Source: Sporosarcina sp. 6E9 (lineage in GTDB: Bacteria; Bacillota; Bacilli; Bacillales_A; Planococcaceae). From it: 64,000 bases of DNA. Positions 1-8,466 of this stretch are shown here, in pieces. Numbering within the stretch: position 1 is the stretch's first letter; the number at the start of each line of letters is the position of its first letter. The translations under genes were made by a program, and so were the position numbers. The notes below the pieces were generated by a model. That model saw only the letters and a list, made by a program, of their open reading frames with translations, had not been told where the DNA came from and did not search any database. The stretch is taken from the NCBI RefSeq assembly GCF_017921835.1, contig NZ_JAGEMN010000001.1:1171874-1235873 (forward strand). The letters are read 5' to 3'.

Positions 1-1248
1 TTTTAATAGTCTCTTCATAAAAGTTTTTACATGGACTTCAATTTGCGTGTGAATAAGCTTGCTAATATTTTCTCGAAAAGAATCTTTTCGTTTTTCACGC
101 TCTTCAGCAGTCTTTTTAGCTCCAAAAAGAAAACCGACTTTAAAATTTGGGGAGAGCGATTCCAAATAGTTTTTTAATAATTCCCTGGTTTCATACGGGG
201 TAACGGCTGCATTTTCAATTAGGGCGGATAATCCCTGATCAAATGAATCTAAGAAACTCTCTTCCGTTTGAAGAGCAAGTGCCTTTTTCATTTTATTCAA
301 TTCGCTTTGAAGGGATTCATAATTAGTCCACTCATCCTCCGTAACCAGTGAAGAATTCGAATCTTTTTCCTCGACAATCTTCTCTTTTAAGAAACTTTTA
401 TGTTCTTCTTTTAGTTGAAGTATCGTATTATTTGCATTTTCTATGAACAAGTCTTTCCAATTACGCATCGAACCAGTAATTATTTCTTGCACTTTGGAAA
501 AGTCATTATGCGGGTGATCCTTCACTTTTAAACTAGTATAGAAAACACCTTTAGGTTTTACTCCCCATAATTTAAACGAACTTTCAACTGATTGCTGAAA
601 CTTTTCAAATGACAATTCGCTTTCTCGATGTTTATCTATTTGGTTAATAATTAAATAGACATTCGGATTGTGACGCATTAATTCCTTCGTGAAACTAAAG
701 TTCAATTCGGATTGGACGTGATTATAATCCATCGTATAAAATACCAGGTCAGCCAAATGAAGCGCGGATTCTGTCGACTGTCGATGAGCATCATCGGTTG
801 AATCTACACCAGGCGTATCCATAACTGTAATGCCTTTTGGTAACGTAGAATCTTTATGGCCTATTTCTACTAATGATACAGAAAATCCATCTTTACTGTA
901 TGTTTTTACGGCATTCGGGAAATCATGACCTTCATATTTAAGCGCTTTTCCATCCATTAAATGAATGACCGCATAATCTGCATCAGACTTTTTGACTTTC
1001 ACGATATTTGCACTTGTCGGGATTGGACTGGAAGGCAATAAATCTCCGCCAGTTAACGCATTAATCATCGATGACTTTCCAGCAGAAAAGTGGCCTGCAA
1101 ATCCGATCATGTACTCTTCTCTTGCCAACTTTTTACCAAATAGCATGGCTTTATCATATCGTTCACTGTCTTCATTCTTTTTAAATAACTCACCATATGT
1201 CGCGGCTGTCGTTATTAGTTCAGTAATTTCATGTTGAAATTTCGGCAT
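1..1248 (-). CDS. dynA: Dynamin-like GTPase, N-terminal part (runs off the window)
   Basis: The visible 416 codons translate to a dynamin-family GTPase. A P-loop GHFSAGKSS lies about 45 residues in, a G3 motif DTPGVDST near residue 145 and a G4-type NQID near residue 205. A long charged helical region follows. In Bacillus, DynA (YpbR) is a tandem two-dynamin fusion that tethers and fuses membranes and helps resist membrane damage; only the first GTPase unit is visible, so fusion cannot be confirmed. The ATG at 1248 is the first in-frame start after a stop; its Shine-Dalgarno (GAAGGG) is unusually distant. Position next to ypwA matches B. subtilis. Confidence 0.85.
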   Translation of the reverse strand, partial: MPKFQHEITELITTAATYGELFKKNEDSERYDKAMLFGKKLAREEYMIGFAGHFSAGKSSMINALTGGDLLPSSPIPTSANIVKVKKSDADYAVIHLMDGKALKYEGHDFPNAVKTYSKDGFSVSLVEIGHKDSTLPKGITVMDTPGVDSTDDAHRQSTESALHLADLVFYTMDYNHVQSELNFSFTKELMRHNPNVYLIINQIDKHRESELSFEKFQQSVESSFKLWGVKPKGVFYTSLKVKDHPHNDFSKVQEIITGSMRNWKDLFIENANNTILQLKEEHKSFLKEKIVEEKDSNSSLVTEDEWTNYESLQSELNKMKKALALQTEESFLDSFDQGLSALIENAAVTPYETRELLKNYLESLSPNFKVGFLFGAKKTAEEREKRKDSFRENISKLIHTQIEVHVKTFMKRLLK

Positions 1249-1282
1249 TAAACTTTCGATCCCTTCATCAATTTCTATTTAC

Positions 1283-1304
1283 ATTGTACCATTTCTTTCG
1301 ACAA
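1283..1304 (-). promoter_or_regulatory. Candidate promoter of the dynamin gene with a 0A-like box
   Basis: On the minus strand a -10 TACAAT (1283-1288) is preceded by an extended TGG. The heptamer TGTCGAA (the Spo0A box consensus) sits where a spacer would be, starting 10 bases upstream of the -10. There is no good -35 at normal spacing. The same arrangement recurs before ypbE. Promoter activity and any Spo0A link are inference. Confidence 0.4.
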
Positions 1305-1344
1305 AAAAAGCGTCCCTTCACCAAATAGATGGCCAAGAGACACT
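1303..1344 (-). terminator. Intrinsic terminator after ypwA
   Basis: Minus-strand arms AGTGTCTCTT (1335-1344) and AAGGGACGCT (1309-1318) pair over 10 bp with G-U pairs and are followed by a run of seven T. It sits just past the ypwA stop codon. Confidence 0.75.
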
Positions 1345-1348
1345 TTTC

Positions 1349-2848
1349 TTATAAATTATAAAGTTTGCTGTATTTTTCAGATAAATAATCAGCTAAGTAC
1401 TTTGCATTTAAACCTTCACCGGTCGTATCCTGAATAATTTCAAGCGGTTTTTTCATCTTGCCATGTTTATGGACATTTTCAGTCAACCAGTGCAAAATTG
1501 GTGAAAACTCTCCCTTCAATAGCAATTCATCAAAATTCGGAAGGTCTTTCAACATCGCGACTTTTAGTTGGGCAGCATACATATACCCTAATGCATAGGA
1601 TGGGAAATAGCCAAATGACCCACCCGACCAGTGAACATCCTGAAGGACACCTTCACCGTCATTCTCTGGCGTCACACCTAAATATTCTTTGTATTTTTCA
1701 TTCCAGACGCGCGGTAAATCCTGAACTTCTAAATCCCCATTGAATAATTCTTTTTCGATTTCATACCGGATCATGATATGAAGTGGATATGTTAATTCAT
1801 CCGCTTCAATGCGGATGAAGGACGGTTTAGAAGCATTGATCGCTCGTAAAAATTCGTTTAACTCAACATCTTCGAATTGTTTTGGTGAATGACTTTTCAG
1901 TAAATCGAAATTATATTTCCAAAAGTTTTCATGATGCCCAACAAATTGTTCGTAAAATAGCGACTGCGATTCGTGAATCCCCATTGAAGTCCCATCAGCT
2001 ACGGGAAGCCCCTCTAGTTCTTTGTCGATATTTTGCTCATATAACCCGTGGCCACATTCATGAATTGTTCCAAAAACGGCAGACCTGAAATCATGTTCAT
2101 CATACTTTGTCGTTTGTCGCACATCACCAATCGTGATGCCCATCGCAAACGGATGAACCGTTTCATCAAGTCTTCCCGCTTCAAAGTCATAGCCGAGTTG
2201 TCTTAGAATTTCAAGGCTGAATTTTTCTTGCGCGTCCTTTGCAAATTGATTAAATAAAAACGATGTTTCTGGTTTGATGTCTGACGCAGATATCTTTTTT
2301 ACAAGTGGGACAATCGTCTTTTTAAGTTCAGCAAAGACTTCATCTATGATTTCGGTTGTTAGTCCTGGCTCATATTGGTCTAGGAGCGTGTTGTAAGGAT
2401 TCCCGTCTTTTTCACCCCAATAGCCGATAAAACGCTTTGTCGTAGCAACAATTTTTTCAAGGTAGGGTTGAAACATTTCAAAATCTGCTTTTTCTTTCGC
2501 TTCTTCCCATGCAGACTCAGACTGCGAAGTAAGAACCACAAATTCACGGTACTCTTCTGCTGGAATTTTTATACTTAAATCATATTCTTTTTTCACTTCT
2601 TCATACGTTTTTAACAAAACCGGATCAAGTGACTCTTTCTTCGCTTCTAGCTCTTCTAATAGTGTCGCCATCTCATCTGAAACGCTCAATTTGAAAACTT
2701 CAGCTGACAAGGTACCAACTGCTTCCGATCTCGATTCAATTCCCTTTTTCGGCGCCCCAGTTCGCATATCCCAATACATGATTGAAATCGCTTCCGAGTA
2801 GGCACGCATCTTTTTAAGTAAAGCCAAAAACCTGTCTTCAGTAGTCAA
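1349..2848 (-). CDS. ypwA: Thermostable carboxypeptidase, M32 family
   Basis: A 499-residue M32 (carboxypeptidase Taq) metallopeptidase. The metal-binding HECGH motif is present near residue 265, followed by a glutamate-rich segment containing HESQSLFYE that supplies the third ligand. Full length matches the family (about 500 residues). It removes C-terminal residues from peptides, probably in the cytosol, as no signal peptide is visible. The start is TTG, with AAGGGG eight bases upstream. Flanked by ypvA and the dynamin gene as in B. subtilis, but with its own terminator. Confidence 0.92.
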   Translation of the reverse strand: MTTEDRFLALLKKMRAYSEAISIMYWDMRTGAPKKGIESRSEAVGTLSAEVFKLSVSDEMATLLEELEAKKESLDPVLLKTYEEVKKEYDLSIKIPAEEYREFVVLTSQSESAWEEAKEKADFEMFQPYLEKIVATTKRFIGYWGEKDGNPYNTLLDQYEPGLTTEIIDEVFAELKKTIVPLVKKISASDIKPETSFLFNQFAKDAQEKFSLEILRQLGYDFEAGRLDETVHPFAMGITIGDVRQTTKYDEHDFRSAVFGTIHECGHGLYEQNIDKELEGLPVADGTSMGIHESQSLFYEQFVGHHENFWKYNFDLLKSHSPKQFEDVELNEFLRAINASKPSFIRIEADELTYPLHIMIRYEIEKELFNGDLEVQDLPRVWNEKYKEYLGVTPENDGEGVLQDVHWSGGSFGYFPSYALGYMYAAQLKVAMLKDLPNFDELLLKGEFSPILHWLTENVHKHGKMKKPLEIIQDTTGEGLNAKYLADYLSEKYSKLYNL

Positions 2849-2976
2849 CTTATTATCCCCTTCCCATGATAAAGTTCTATTTTATAGTAGCACAAGTATG
2901 GCCGAATAATCGATTTAATTCAGTGACAAAAGAGATGACACTGCATTCCGGTATCTTATTTCCCTGCACGCAATAT

Positions 2977-3016
2977 AAAAAACGAGTCCTTTAACAAAAA
3001 ACTGTTAAAGGACTCG
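2977..3016 (-). terminator. Intrinsic terminator after ypvA
   Basis: A perfect 14-bp stem (2983-2996 with 3003-3016) with a 6-base loop is followed on the minus strand by TTTTTT. It begins 7 bases past the ypvA stop. Confidence 0.9.
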
Positions 3017-3022
3017 CTATGG

Positions 3023-4930
3023 TTAATTAAAAACAACGTTTACTGGAAATAATCTTTCGATTTCATTCCTAACTTCTTGTTCAATAGGGTCTAATAATAA
3101 GTGCACCGTTCCGGAATCCGCTGATGTTCGGATTAACCTTCCCGCACCTTGACGAAGTCTTAACAACATAAATGGTAAATCGACTTCATTGAATGGGTCT
3201 GTTGCATGTTGCCGCCTTGCTTCAAATAATGGATCTGCCGGTGGGAATGGCAAGTCGTGAATAATTACTTGAGTTAAAGCGTCATTTGGAATATCCAACC
3301 CTTCCCATAATTTAAAGGAACATAATACTTGAATCTCTTTATGCTGGAATTCTTTAATAATTGATGATAATTCCCTTTCGCCTTCAAATGCCATTTGCGA
3401 TTGATAACTCAGTGGGATTTGACTTTTGAACTGTCTCATCGCAAACTCCGACTTGAACAAAATAAGTGTCTGCTGGCCATTCTCCAAAAGTTCCATGACT
3501 TTATTCGCTTTTTCATTCATAGTAAGGTCATGTGCGTGAACTTCCATCACTTCATCATAGTCAAATGGCGATTCCACCGAGAATGATAGATATTCCTGTA
3601 TTCCAAGTCCGTCAGCTAAATAAGAAAAATCTTCTTGTATAGAAAGTGTCGCGGACGAAAATACAATCGGGATACGCGATGAAAAAAGCTTTTCACGAAG
3701 AATATCAGTAACCAATCTTGGCATGACGACAAGCGTTAACTCGCCTTCAGGTTCTTCAATCCAGTCTACAGCATCACTATCCGTGATGAATAATGTCATC
3801 GAGAAAATGTATTGATCAAGATATTCTTCGACCATTTTCAACTCATACTCGGGAATTATATAAAGTTCACCCTCGAACACCAATTCCTCAAGAAGCGAGG
3901 TTGATAACTCGACTGCTTTTTTTCCTACATCGATAATATCTTTTACTTTATTAATCGCTTTTCTTTCATTATCTGATTGTTCGGCATGTGCGCTAAGCAA
4001 ATCGAAAAACTCGGCATGTGTTTCAATTAAAGATTCCATTATCTGCAAAGTAGGTTCTCTAATATCATTGACCATGATTCTTTCCAATAAATTCAGCAAA
4101 GTACTATTTTGAACTTCATACGTGAGTGCTCTTTGTGCGGAGTACTCAAGAAGATGACCTTCATCAAATACAACCATTGACACTTCTGGCAATAATGGCA
4201 ACTGTCCTTGTCTTTCACGAGAATCTTTCGTCCAAATATGTTCCATATAAAAATCATGAGAGCAGATAATGATTTCAATCGCTTCGCGGTAATGGTTTCT
4301 ATGAATTGTTTGCCCACATCGATTTCTTAAATCGCATGCTAAACATTGTTGTATCGGATGAAAATTTACTGTATTCCACTCTTCATCACTTAAATTAGGA
4401 TAATCCGAACGTTCACCGTACGGCACTATTGATTGCAGCGATCCCGAACCGTAAACAAAGTCTGGAAGGCTCACTTCAACATCTTCAATATATTCTTCGT
4501 CTAATCGATTAGATGCTTCATCTAGTCGTTTAAGGCATAAATACTGGTTGCGTGCTTTTGCTAGTCGTACATCTATATCGAGGTCAAGTGCATCACTTAT
4601 CTTACGAATATCACCATCTTCTTTAACTAGCTGTTCAATGAGTGTTTCGTCCGCACATGATATAAGTGCCGGTTTTCCCGTATAACGCGCATAGGCAATC
4701 GCGGGAAGTAGATAGGCAATTGTCTTTCCGGTACCAACACCAGCCTCTGCGAAAAGAACTTTCTTTTCTTTTAATGCTTTTTCAATTTGAAATGCCATAA
4801 AAATTTGTTCATCGCGGCATTCAAACCCTTTTTCTGTTAAATCATCATATAGCGTATCCCCTATCCAGTCATTTAGCGAATCATAAAATGACTTTTCTTT
4901 CGATAAAGGAAATGGCATTCTTCTTTTCAT
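3023..4930 (-). CDS. ypvA: DinG-like superfamily 2 DNA helicase with Fe-S cysteines
   Basis: A 635-residue XPD/DinG-type helicase. It has Walker A AGVGTGKTIAYLL, Walker B DEGH, and a C-terminal motif VI RLRQGAGRLIR. Four cysteines (one in YLCLKR, three in CLACDLRNRC) match the Fe-S cluster arrangement of XPD/DinG helicases. The ATG at 4930 is chosen because AGGAG precedes it and the length fits YpvA (about 640 residues); the longer reading frame would overlap ypsC. It probably unwinds 5'-tailed or structured DNA; its cellular role is not established. It lies downstream of ypsC. Confidence 0.88.
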   Translation of the reverse strand: MKRRMPFPLSKEKSFYDSLNDWIGDTLYDDLTEKGFECRDEQIFMAFQIEKALKEKKVLFAEAGVGTGKTIAYLLPAIAYARYTGKPALISCADETLIEQLVKEDGDIRKISDALDLDIDVRLAKARNQYLCLKRLDEASNRLDEEYIEDVEVSLPDFVYGSGSLQSIVPYGERSDYPNLSDEEWNTVNFHPIQQCLACDLRNRCGQTIHRNHYREAIEIIICSHDFYMEHIWTKDSRERQGQLPLLPEVSMVVFDEGHLLEYSAQRALTYEVQNSTLLNLLERIMVNDIREPTLQIMESLIETHAEFFDLLSAHAEQSDNERKAINKVKDIIDVGKKAVELSTSLLEELVFEGELYIIPEYELKMVEEYLDQYIFSMTLFITDSDAVDWIEEPEGELTLVVMPRLVTDILREKLFSSRIPIVFSSATLSIQEDFSYLADGLGIQEYLSFSVESPFDYDEVMEVHAHDLTMNEKANKVMELLENGQQTLILFKSEFAMRQFKSQIPLSYQSQMAFEGERELSSIIKEFQHKEIQVLCSFKLWEGLDIPNDALTQVIIHDLPFPPADPLFEARRQHATDPFNEVDLPFMLLRLRQGAGRLIRTSADSGTVHLLLDPIEQEVRNEIERLFPVNVVFN

Positions 4931-4954
4931 GCAGTGAACTCCTCCCAATAGTGG

Positions 4955-4982
4955 TGCAAAAGAAGAGACTTCACACCTCTTC
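4955..4982 (-). terminator. Weak terminator-like hairpin between ypsC and ypvA
   Basis: Minus strand GAAGAG (4977-4982) pairs with CTCTTC (4962-4967) around a 9-base loop and is followed by TTTT. The stem is only 6 bp, so it may attenuate rather than stop transcription into ypvA. Confidence 0.35.
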
Positions 4983-4994
4983 AACACGCAAAGA

Positions 4995-6122
4995 TTATTG
5001 ACGTTTACCCCAATACTGGTAATAATCTGTTCGGATAAAACCATTAAAGAGTTTTCGTTTCCTCGTTGCTTTTCTACCATACAAAGTTTCAAAGTTTTCC
5101 AAAGGTGAAATCATATAGACTGACCATGAAGGATGGTTTTTCATGACGTCTCCAAGAATTCTTGTTATTTCTTCGGCTTCTTCAAGTTCTCCGATTCTTT
5201 CGCCGTAAGGAGGATTTCCGACCATCACACCATTTATTCCTCGAATCTCTATATCTCGCAGGTCTTTGACTTCCCAGTTAATCAGATCAACAAAACCGGC
5301 TTCTGCCGCATTCTCTTGCGCAATTCGAACCATTCTCGAATCACTATCCGACCCTGATATTTCTAGTTGTTGATCATACTTCGCTAAATCTTCCGCTTCT
5401 TCACGAACACGATCCCAAACAGCTTCCTCAATCCACGGCCACTGTTCACTTAGGAATTCACGATTGGTACCTGGCGCAATATTTTGCCCGATCATTGCAG
5501 CTTCAATTGGAAGTGTTCCTGAACCACATAGCGGATCCACAAATGGACGCTCAGGACTCCAACGAGTCAATTTTACTAATGCAGCTGCAAGCGTTTCTTT
5601 AATAGGGGCATCCCCCTGGCCAATCCGATACCCGCGTCGATGAAGTCCTGTTCCACTTGAATCAATCGTCAACGTAACCTTATCTTTTAGAATGGATACT
5701 TCCAGCTTAAACAATGGTCCAGATTCAGGTAAAAAACCGCTTCGTTTATAGGCTAAATTCAACCGCTCAACAATTGCTTTTTTCACAATAGCTTGGCAGT
5801 CCGGAACGCTGAACAATGTTGATTTAACTGACTTTCCCGCAACCGGGAAAGCCGCATCTACCGGCAAGTACATCTCCCAAGGTATTGCTTTTGTACGTTC
5901 AAATAAATCATCAAAAGTTTTCGCATGAAACTCGCCTGCGATGATTCGAACTCTATCAGCAACACGTAACCACATATTTGCACGGGCAATCGCGGTTGTA
6001 TCACCGCTAAAGTAAATCTTCCCATTTTCAGTTTTAGTTTCATATCCAAGTGCTTTTACTTCATCCGCAACAATCGATTCCAATCCCATTGCAGATGTGG
6101 CGACTAATTTAAATTCATTCAT
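4995..6122 (-). CDS. ypsC: THUMP-domain 23S rRNA guanine-N2 methyltransferase (RlmL N-terminal-like)
   Basis: A 375-residue protein with an N-terminal THUMP RNA-binding region (about residues 1-160) and a Rossmann-fold methyltransferase. The SAM region is DPLCGSGTLPIEA and the catalytic motif IV is NPPYGERIG. It corresponds to the N2-methylating half of E. coli RlmL (m2G2445 of 23S rRNA); the exact target here is inferred. The ATG at 6122 is chosen over the TTG nine bases upstream because GAGG and GGGAG precede it. It is the first gene after rnpB on this strand, as in B. subtilis. Confidence 0.87.
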   Translation of the reverse strand: MNEFKLVATSAMGLESIVADEVKALGYETKTENGKIYFSGDTTAIARANMWLRVADRVRIIAGEFHAKTFDDLFERTKAIPWEMYLPVDAAFPVAGKSVKSTLFSVPDCQAIVKKAIVERLNLAYKRSGFLPESGPLFKLEVSILKDKVTLTIDSSGTGLHRRGYRIGQGDAPIKETLAAALVKLTRWSPERPFVDPLCGSGTLPIEAAMIGQNIAPGTNREFLSEQWPWIEEAVWDRVREEAEDLAKYDQQLEISGSDSDSRMVRIAQENAAEAGFVDLINWEVKDLRDIEIRGINGVMVGNPPYGERIGELEEAEEITRILGDVMKNHPSWSVYMISPLENFETLYGRKATRKRKLFNGFIRTDYYQYWGKRQ

Positions 6123-6189
6123 TTTCCTCAACTCCCAGTTCTCAATTCAATAATCCATACCCTTAAGTTACCTAAGAAATTCATACGTT

Positions 6190-6227
6190 TTTAATTAGTA
6201 AAATATACATTATGTCAAATAAGTATA
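6190..6227 (-). promoter_or_regulatory. Candidate promoters upstream of ypsC
   Basis: Two overlapping options are visible on the minus strand. One is a perfect -35 TTGACA (6213-6218) with 17 bases to a poor -10 ATTAAA (6190-6195). The other is a good -10 TATACT (6222-6227) without a clear -35. The interval 6228-6300 otherwise shows nothing but A/T-rich sequence. Confidence 0.4.
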
Positions 6228-6300
6228 CCCAAAAACAATTCATTACAAATAAATCATAAATCCGATATAGGGTTTCTTTATGTATTCATTATTTTTCAGT

Positions 6301-6335
6301 TCAAAAAGAAAAACTCTCCTTTATATCGGAGAGCT
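6301..6335 (-). terminator. Intrinsic terminator of rnpB
   Basis: Minus-strand stem CTCTCC/GGAGAG (6314-6319 with 6328-6333) with an 8-base loop, followed by TTTTTCTTTTT. It lies just beyond the mature 3' end of the RNase P RNA. Confidence 0.8.
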
Positions 6336-6347
6336 GTTGTCTTTGAT

Positions 6348-6766
6348 AAAAACCATAGGTAATTCGATAAGCCATGTTTTGTTCCCTAGTACTCAAACGG
6401 CTCACGCCTCGTACGCTGGGTGGTAATCATCTATCTACGAGTAAAAATACCCGTCTCTTCGTCCGTTGAATTCCTTCGGAAGAATGCCCCTACCATAGTT
6501 TGGGTTTCTCACTTGTGGGGTTTACCGCGTTCCATTCGATCCGTTTCCGAACCGACTACGTTTCTGTGGCACTGTTCGGGGAACCTCATCCATATTTACA
6601 AGAAGTAAACGTAGGATTTATTCCCGCCGTCAACGCGCAATGCGCGAAGCCCCGGCTTATTAATTCACCGAGCACAAACACTACGGACATCTCAGAACCG
6701 TGTGAGCATGGACTTTCCTCTACAAAGTCAAGCTTTGCAGCGATTACCTGAATACACGCTATGGTC
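6348..6766 (-). ncRNA. rnpB: RNase P RNA, type B
   Basis: The minus strand carries the conserved RNase P core: the P4 strand GAGGAAAGTCCATGC near the 5' end, the internal block AACGCGGTAAACCCC, and the 3' block ATAGATGATT.CC followed by ACAAAACATGGCTTA. The 5' ACCATAG and 3' CTATGGT ends pair as helix P1, which sets the borders to within a few bases. The sequence pattern resembles B. subtilis RNase P RNA, the type B form of Bacillales. It is the catalytic subunit that matures tRNA 5' ends. Position between gpsB and ypsC matches B. subtilis. Short open frames here are not genes. Confidence 0.96.
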
Positions 6767-6771
6767 TATTT

Positions 6772-6800
6772 AGTATACTATGTTTCGCATTAAATTTCAA
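6772..6800 (-). promoter_or_regulatory. SigA promoter of rnpB
   Basis: Minus strand -35 TTGAAA (6795-6800), 17-bp spacer, -10 TATACT (6772-6777). The predicted start, about 7 bases downstream, coincides with the 5' end of helix P1. It begins 14 bases upstream of the last gpsB codon, so rnpB is transcribed on its own. Confidence 0.85.
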
Positions 6801-6813
6801 CGAAGCGACTTAG

Positions 6814-7110
6814 TTATTCTTGATCATGTAACTTGCTTCCAAATACATGTCTTTCAAGATTGGAGATTCGTTTCAGTAAATCAAAATTCGTTGCGCCTGT
6901 ATTTCCAGCAGAAGGTCGCTTTTCCGCAGCTTCAAGTTCTTCTTTAATTCTATTATTTTCGGCTTCTAACTCCGCAATTCGTTTCTTCAATAATTGGTAG
7001 TCTTGAATGACATCATCTAAAAATAAATCGACTTCTTCTTGATTATATCCACGCATACCCGTTTTAAATTCTTTTTCAAGTATTATTTTCGCATCTAATT
7101 TAGTTTCCAT
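6814..7110 (-). CDS. gpsB: Cell division and wall synthesis adaptor GpsB
   Basis: A 98-residue DivIVA-family protein. The N-terminal lipid/PBP-binding domain contains the family signature [14 protein letters not shown], followed by a coiled coil (about residues 35-65) and a short C-terminal trimerisation segment. GpsB shuttles penicillin-binding protein 1 between division septum and side wall; ponA (PBP1) is encoded 4.8 kb away. Size equals B. subtilis GpsB. It has its own extended -10 promoter and is followed immediately by rnpB. Confidence 0.94.
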   Translation of the reverse strand: METKLDAKIILEKEFKTGMRGYNQEEVDLFLDDVIQDYQLLKKRIAELEAENNRIKEELEAAEKRPSAGNTGATNFDLLKRISNLERHVFGSKLHDQE

Positions 7111-7145
7111 GAAACTCGTCCTTCCATCTATCTTTCTTATGCGAT

Positions 7146-7154
7146 ATTATACCA
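7146..7154 (-). promoter_or_regulatory. Extended -10 promoter of gpsB
   Basis: Minus strand TGGTATAAT: a perfect -10 TATAAT (7146-7151) with the extended TG element one base upstream. No strong -35 is seen at 16-18 bp. It lies about 35 bases before the gpsB ATG. Confidence 0.6.
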
Positions 7155-7215
7155 TATCTTGTCTGAATTTGTCTGTTTAAATACACTTAAACTCAGTCCT
7201 TGTCGTTAATTGCGC

Positions 7216-8466
7216 TTACCCGGGAAATAGTTTTCTTAATAGTCTTATTTCCCTTCTTTGAAACATTTCCCGTTGTCTTAAACGAAATCGCTCAGTCAAG
7301 TCCGGGTCTTCCGTCAGCAGCTGTTGTGCCCTCCTCGTATATAATAGCGCTCCCTCAAACCCTTTTACTTTATGCTCATGCAACTTGGCTAATTCCTCTA
7401 AGGCAATTATTCTTTGCCGACCAACTAGTCGGTCGGCGGCTATCTCGAAAGAAGCTATCGCTTCTTCAACGTGGCGTTTTCTTTTCATAATAAACCCGAA
7501 GTGGAAGTGGGTTACTGGATGTTCAAGTCCATATTCGAGAATAACTGCTTCGAGAACTTGGCTGCTACGGTCATACAACTTCAAATCTGAAAACCATTTG
7601 CCGATATTCGTTTGTGAAATTGCGGTTCCGCGGGTAGATGTTTCAAAGAGCAAATCCGTTGTCTCGATATAAAGTGTGACAAGTGAAAGAATATCCCACT
7701 CATTATGTTTTAGCACTTTCATCAATGGATCAATCCGCCCGCTTTTAACAGCGTCTTGATAAATAATCGGGGCTAAATGTCCTGGAATATCATCTTCTCG
7801 AAAAAAACCGATTTTCTTTTCTTCTATATTTACTAAACTAAACGAATCAACCTCTTCTTTCCATATTCGCCGTGAGCCATGCAGTAAATCTATATGTGCA
7901 TGAGAAATGAGCGGCGGCAGCGAGTTTCGATTCATCGTCCACCGTGTTTCTACTTGAGGAATATCGAAACTTTTACCATTATACGTCACAAGATTTATAT
8001 TATGTTTCCAAAGTCCAGATGCGTATAAGAAAGCGCGCTCATGATCGGGGCCAGGCAGTAAATATTGCGTAAGTTTGAACGCGTTTTTAGTTTGCTCAAT
8101 AAATCCGAGAAGAAAAATGAGGGTGCCTGCACCTTTAAGACCGGTTGTTTCAGTATCAAAAAAGACTAATCGTTTTTCCAAATCGGGTGCTAATGGGTGA
8201 GTTTTATCAAGCGATTCCCATTTTTCCAAAGCATGATTTAAGTCGGACAAATAAATATTTCCATGTTTATACGCACTATCAAAACTAACTATGCGTTTAT
8301 AAACAATCCCATGACTATTTTCTTCTTTCGTCAAACCCGCGGCTAACCATTCATCCTCGTAGAATGGTGAAGGTGGTAAAACTATTTCCCTTTCTATTCT
8401 CGGCTTTTCTGTCTTGGTTTTTTTTACAAGTTTTCTCATTTCCATTAACTTTTTCTCATAGGACAC
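7216..8466 (-). CDS. yprB: Mitomycin repair factor B, DnaQ/RNase H-like exonuclease with TPRs
   Basis: A 416-residue protein with an RNase H-like exonuclease domain (about residues 95-270). The DEDD motif I is FFDTETTGL and motif II is TYNGKSFDIP. A tetratricopeptide-like helical C-terminus follows. In B. subtilis YprB (MrfB) works with the helicase YprA (MrfA) in a UvrA-independent excision pathway for mitomycin C adducts. The start is GTG at 8466 with GGGGAG six bases before it; its first 11 bases overlap the end of yprA, indicating translational coupling. Confidence 0.9.
   Translation of the reverse strand: MSYEKKLMEMRKLVKKTKTEKPRIEREIVLPPSPFYEDEWLAAGLTKEENSHGIVYKRIVSFDSAYKHGNIYLSDLNHALEKWESLDKTHPLAPDLEKRLVFFDTETTGLKGAGTLIFLLGFIEQTKNAFKLTQYLLPGPDHERAFLYASGLWKHNINLVTYNGKSFDIPQVETRWTMNRNSLPPLISHAHIDLLHGSRRIWKEEVDSFSLVNIEEKKIGFFREDDIPGHLAPIIYQDAVKSGRIDPLMKVLKHNEWDILSLVTLYIETTDLLFETSTRGTAISQTNIGKWFSDLKLYDRSSQVLEAVILEYGLEHPVTHFHFGFIMKRKRHVEEAIASFEIAADRLVGRQRIIALEELAKLHEHKVKGFEGALLYTRRAQQLLTEDPDLTERFRLRQREMFQRREIRLLRKLFPG

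Noticed and set aside
5093-6131. Longer N-termini for ypvA (to 5092) and ypsC (to 6131)
   Set aside because: The ypvA extension overlaps ypsC and lacks a ribosome site; the ypsC TTG is less well placed than the ATG at 6122.
6420-6751. Open frames of 62 and 83 codons on the plus strand
   Set aside because: They lie wholly within the antisense of RNase P RNA and have no ribosome site.
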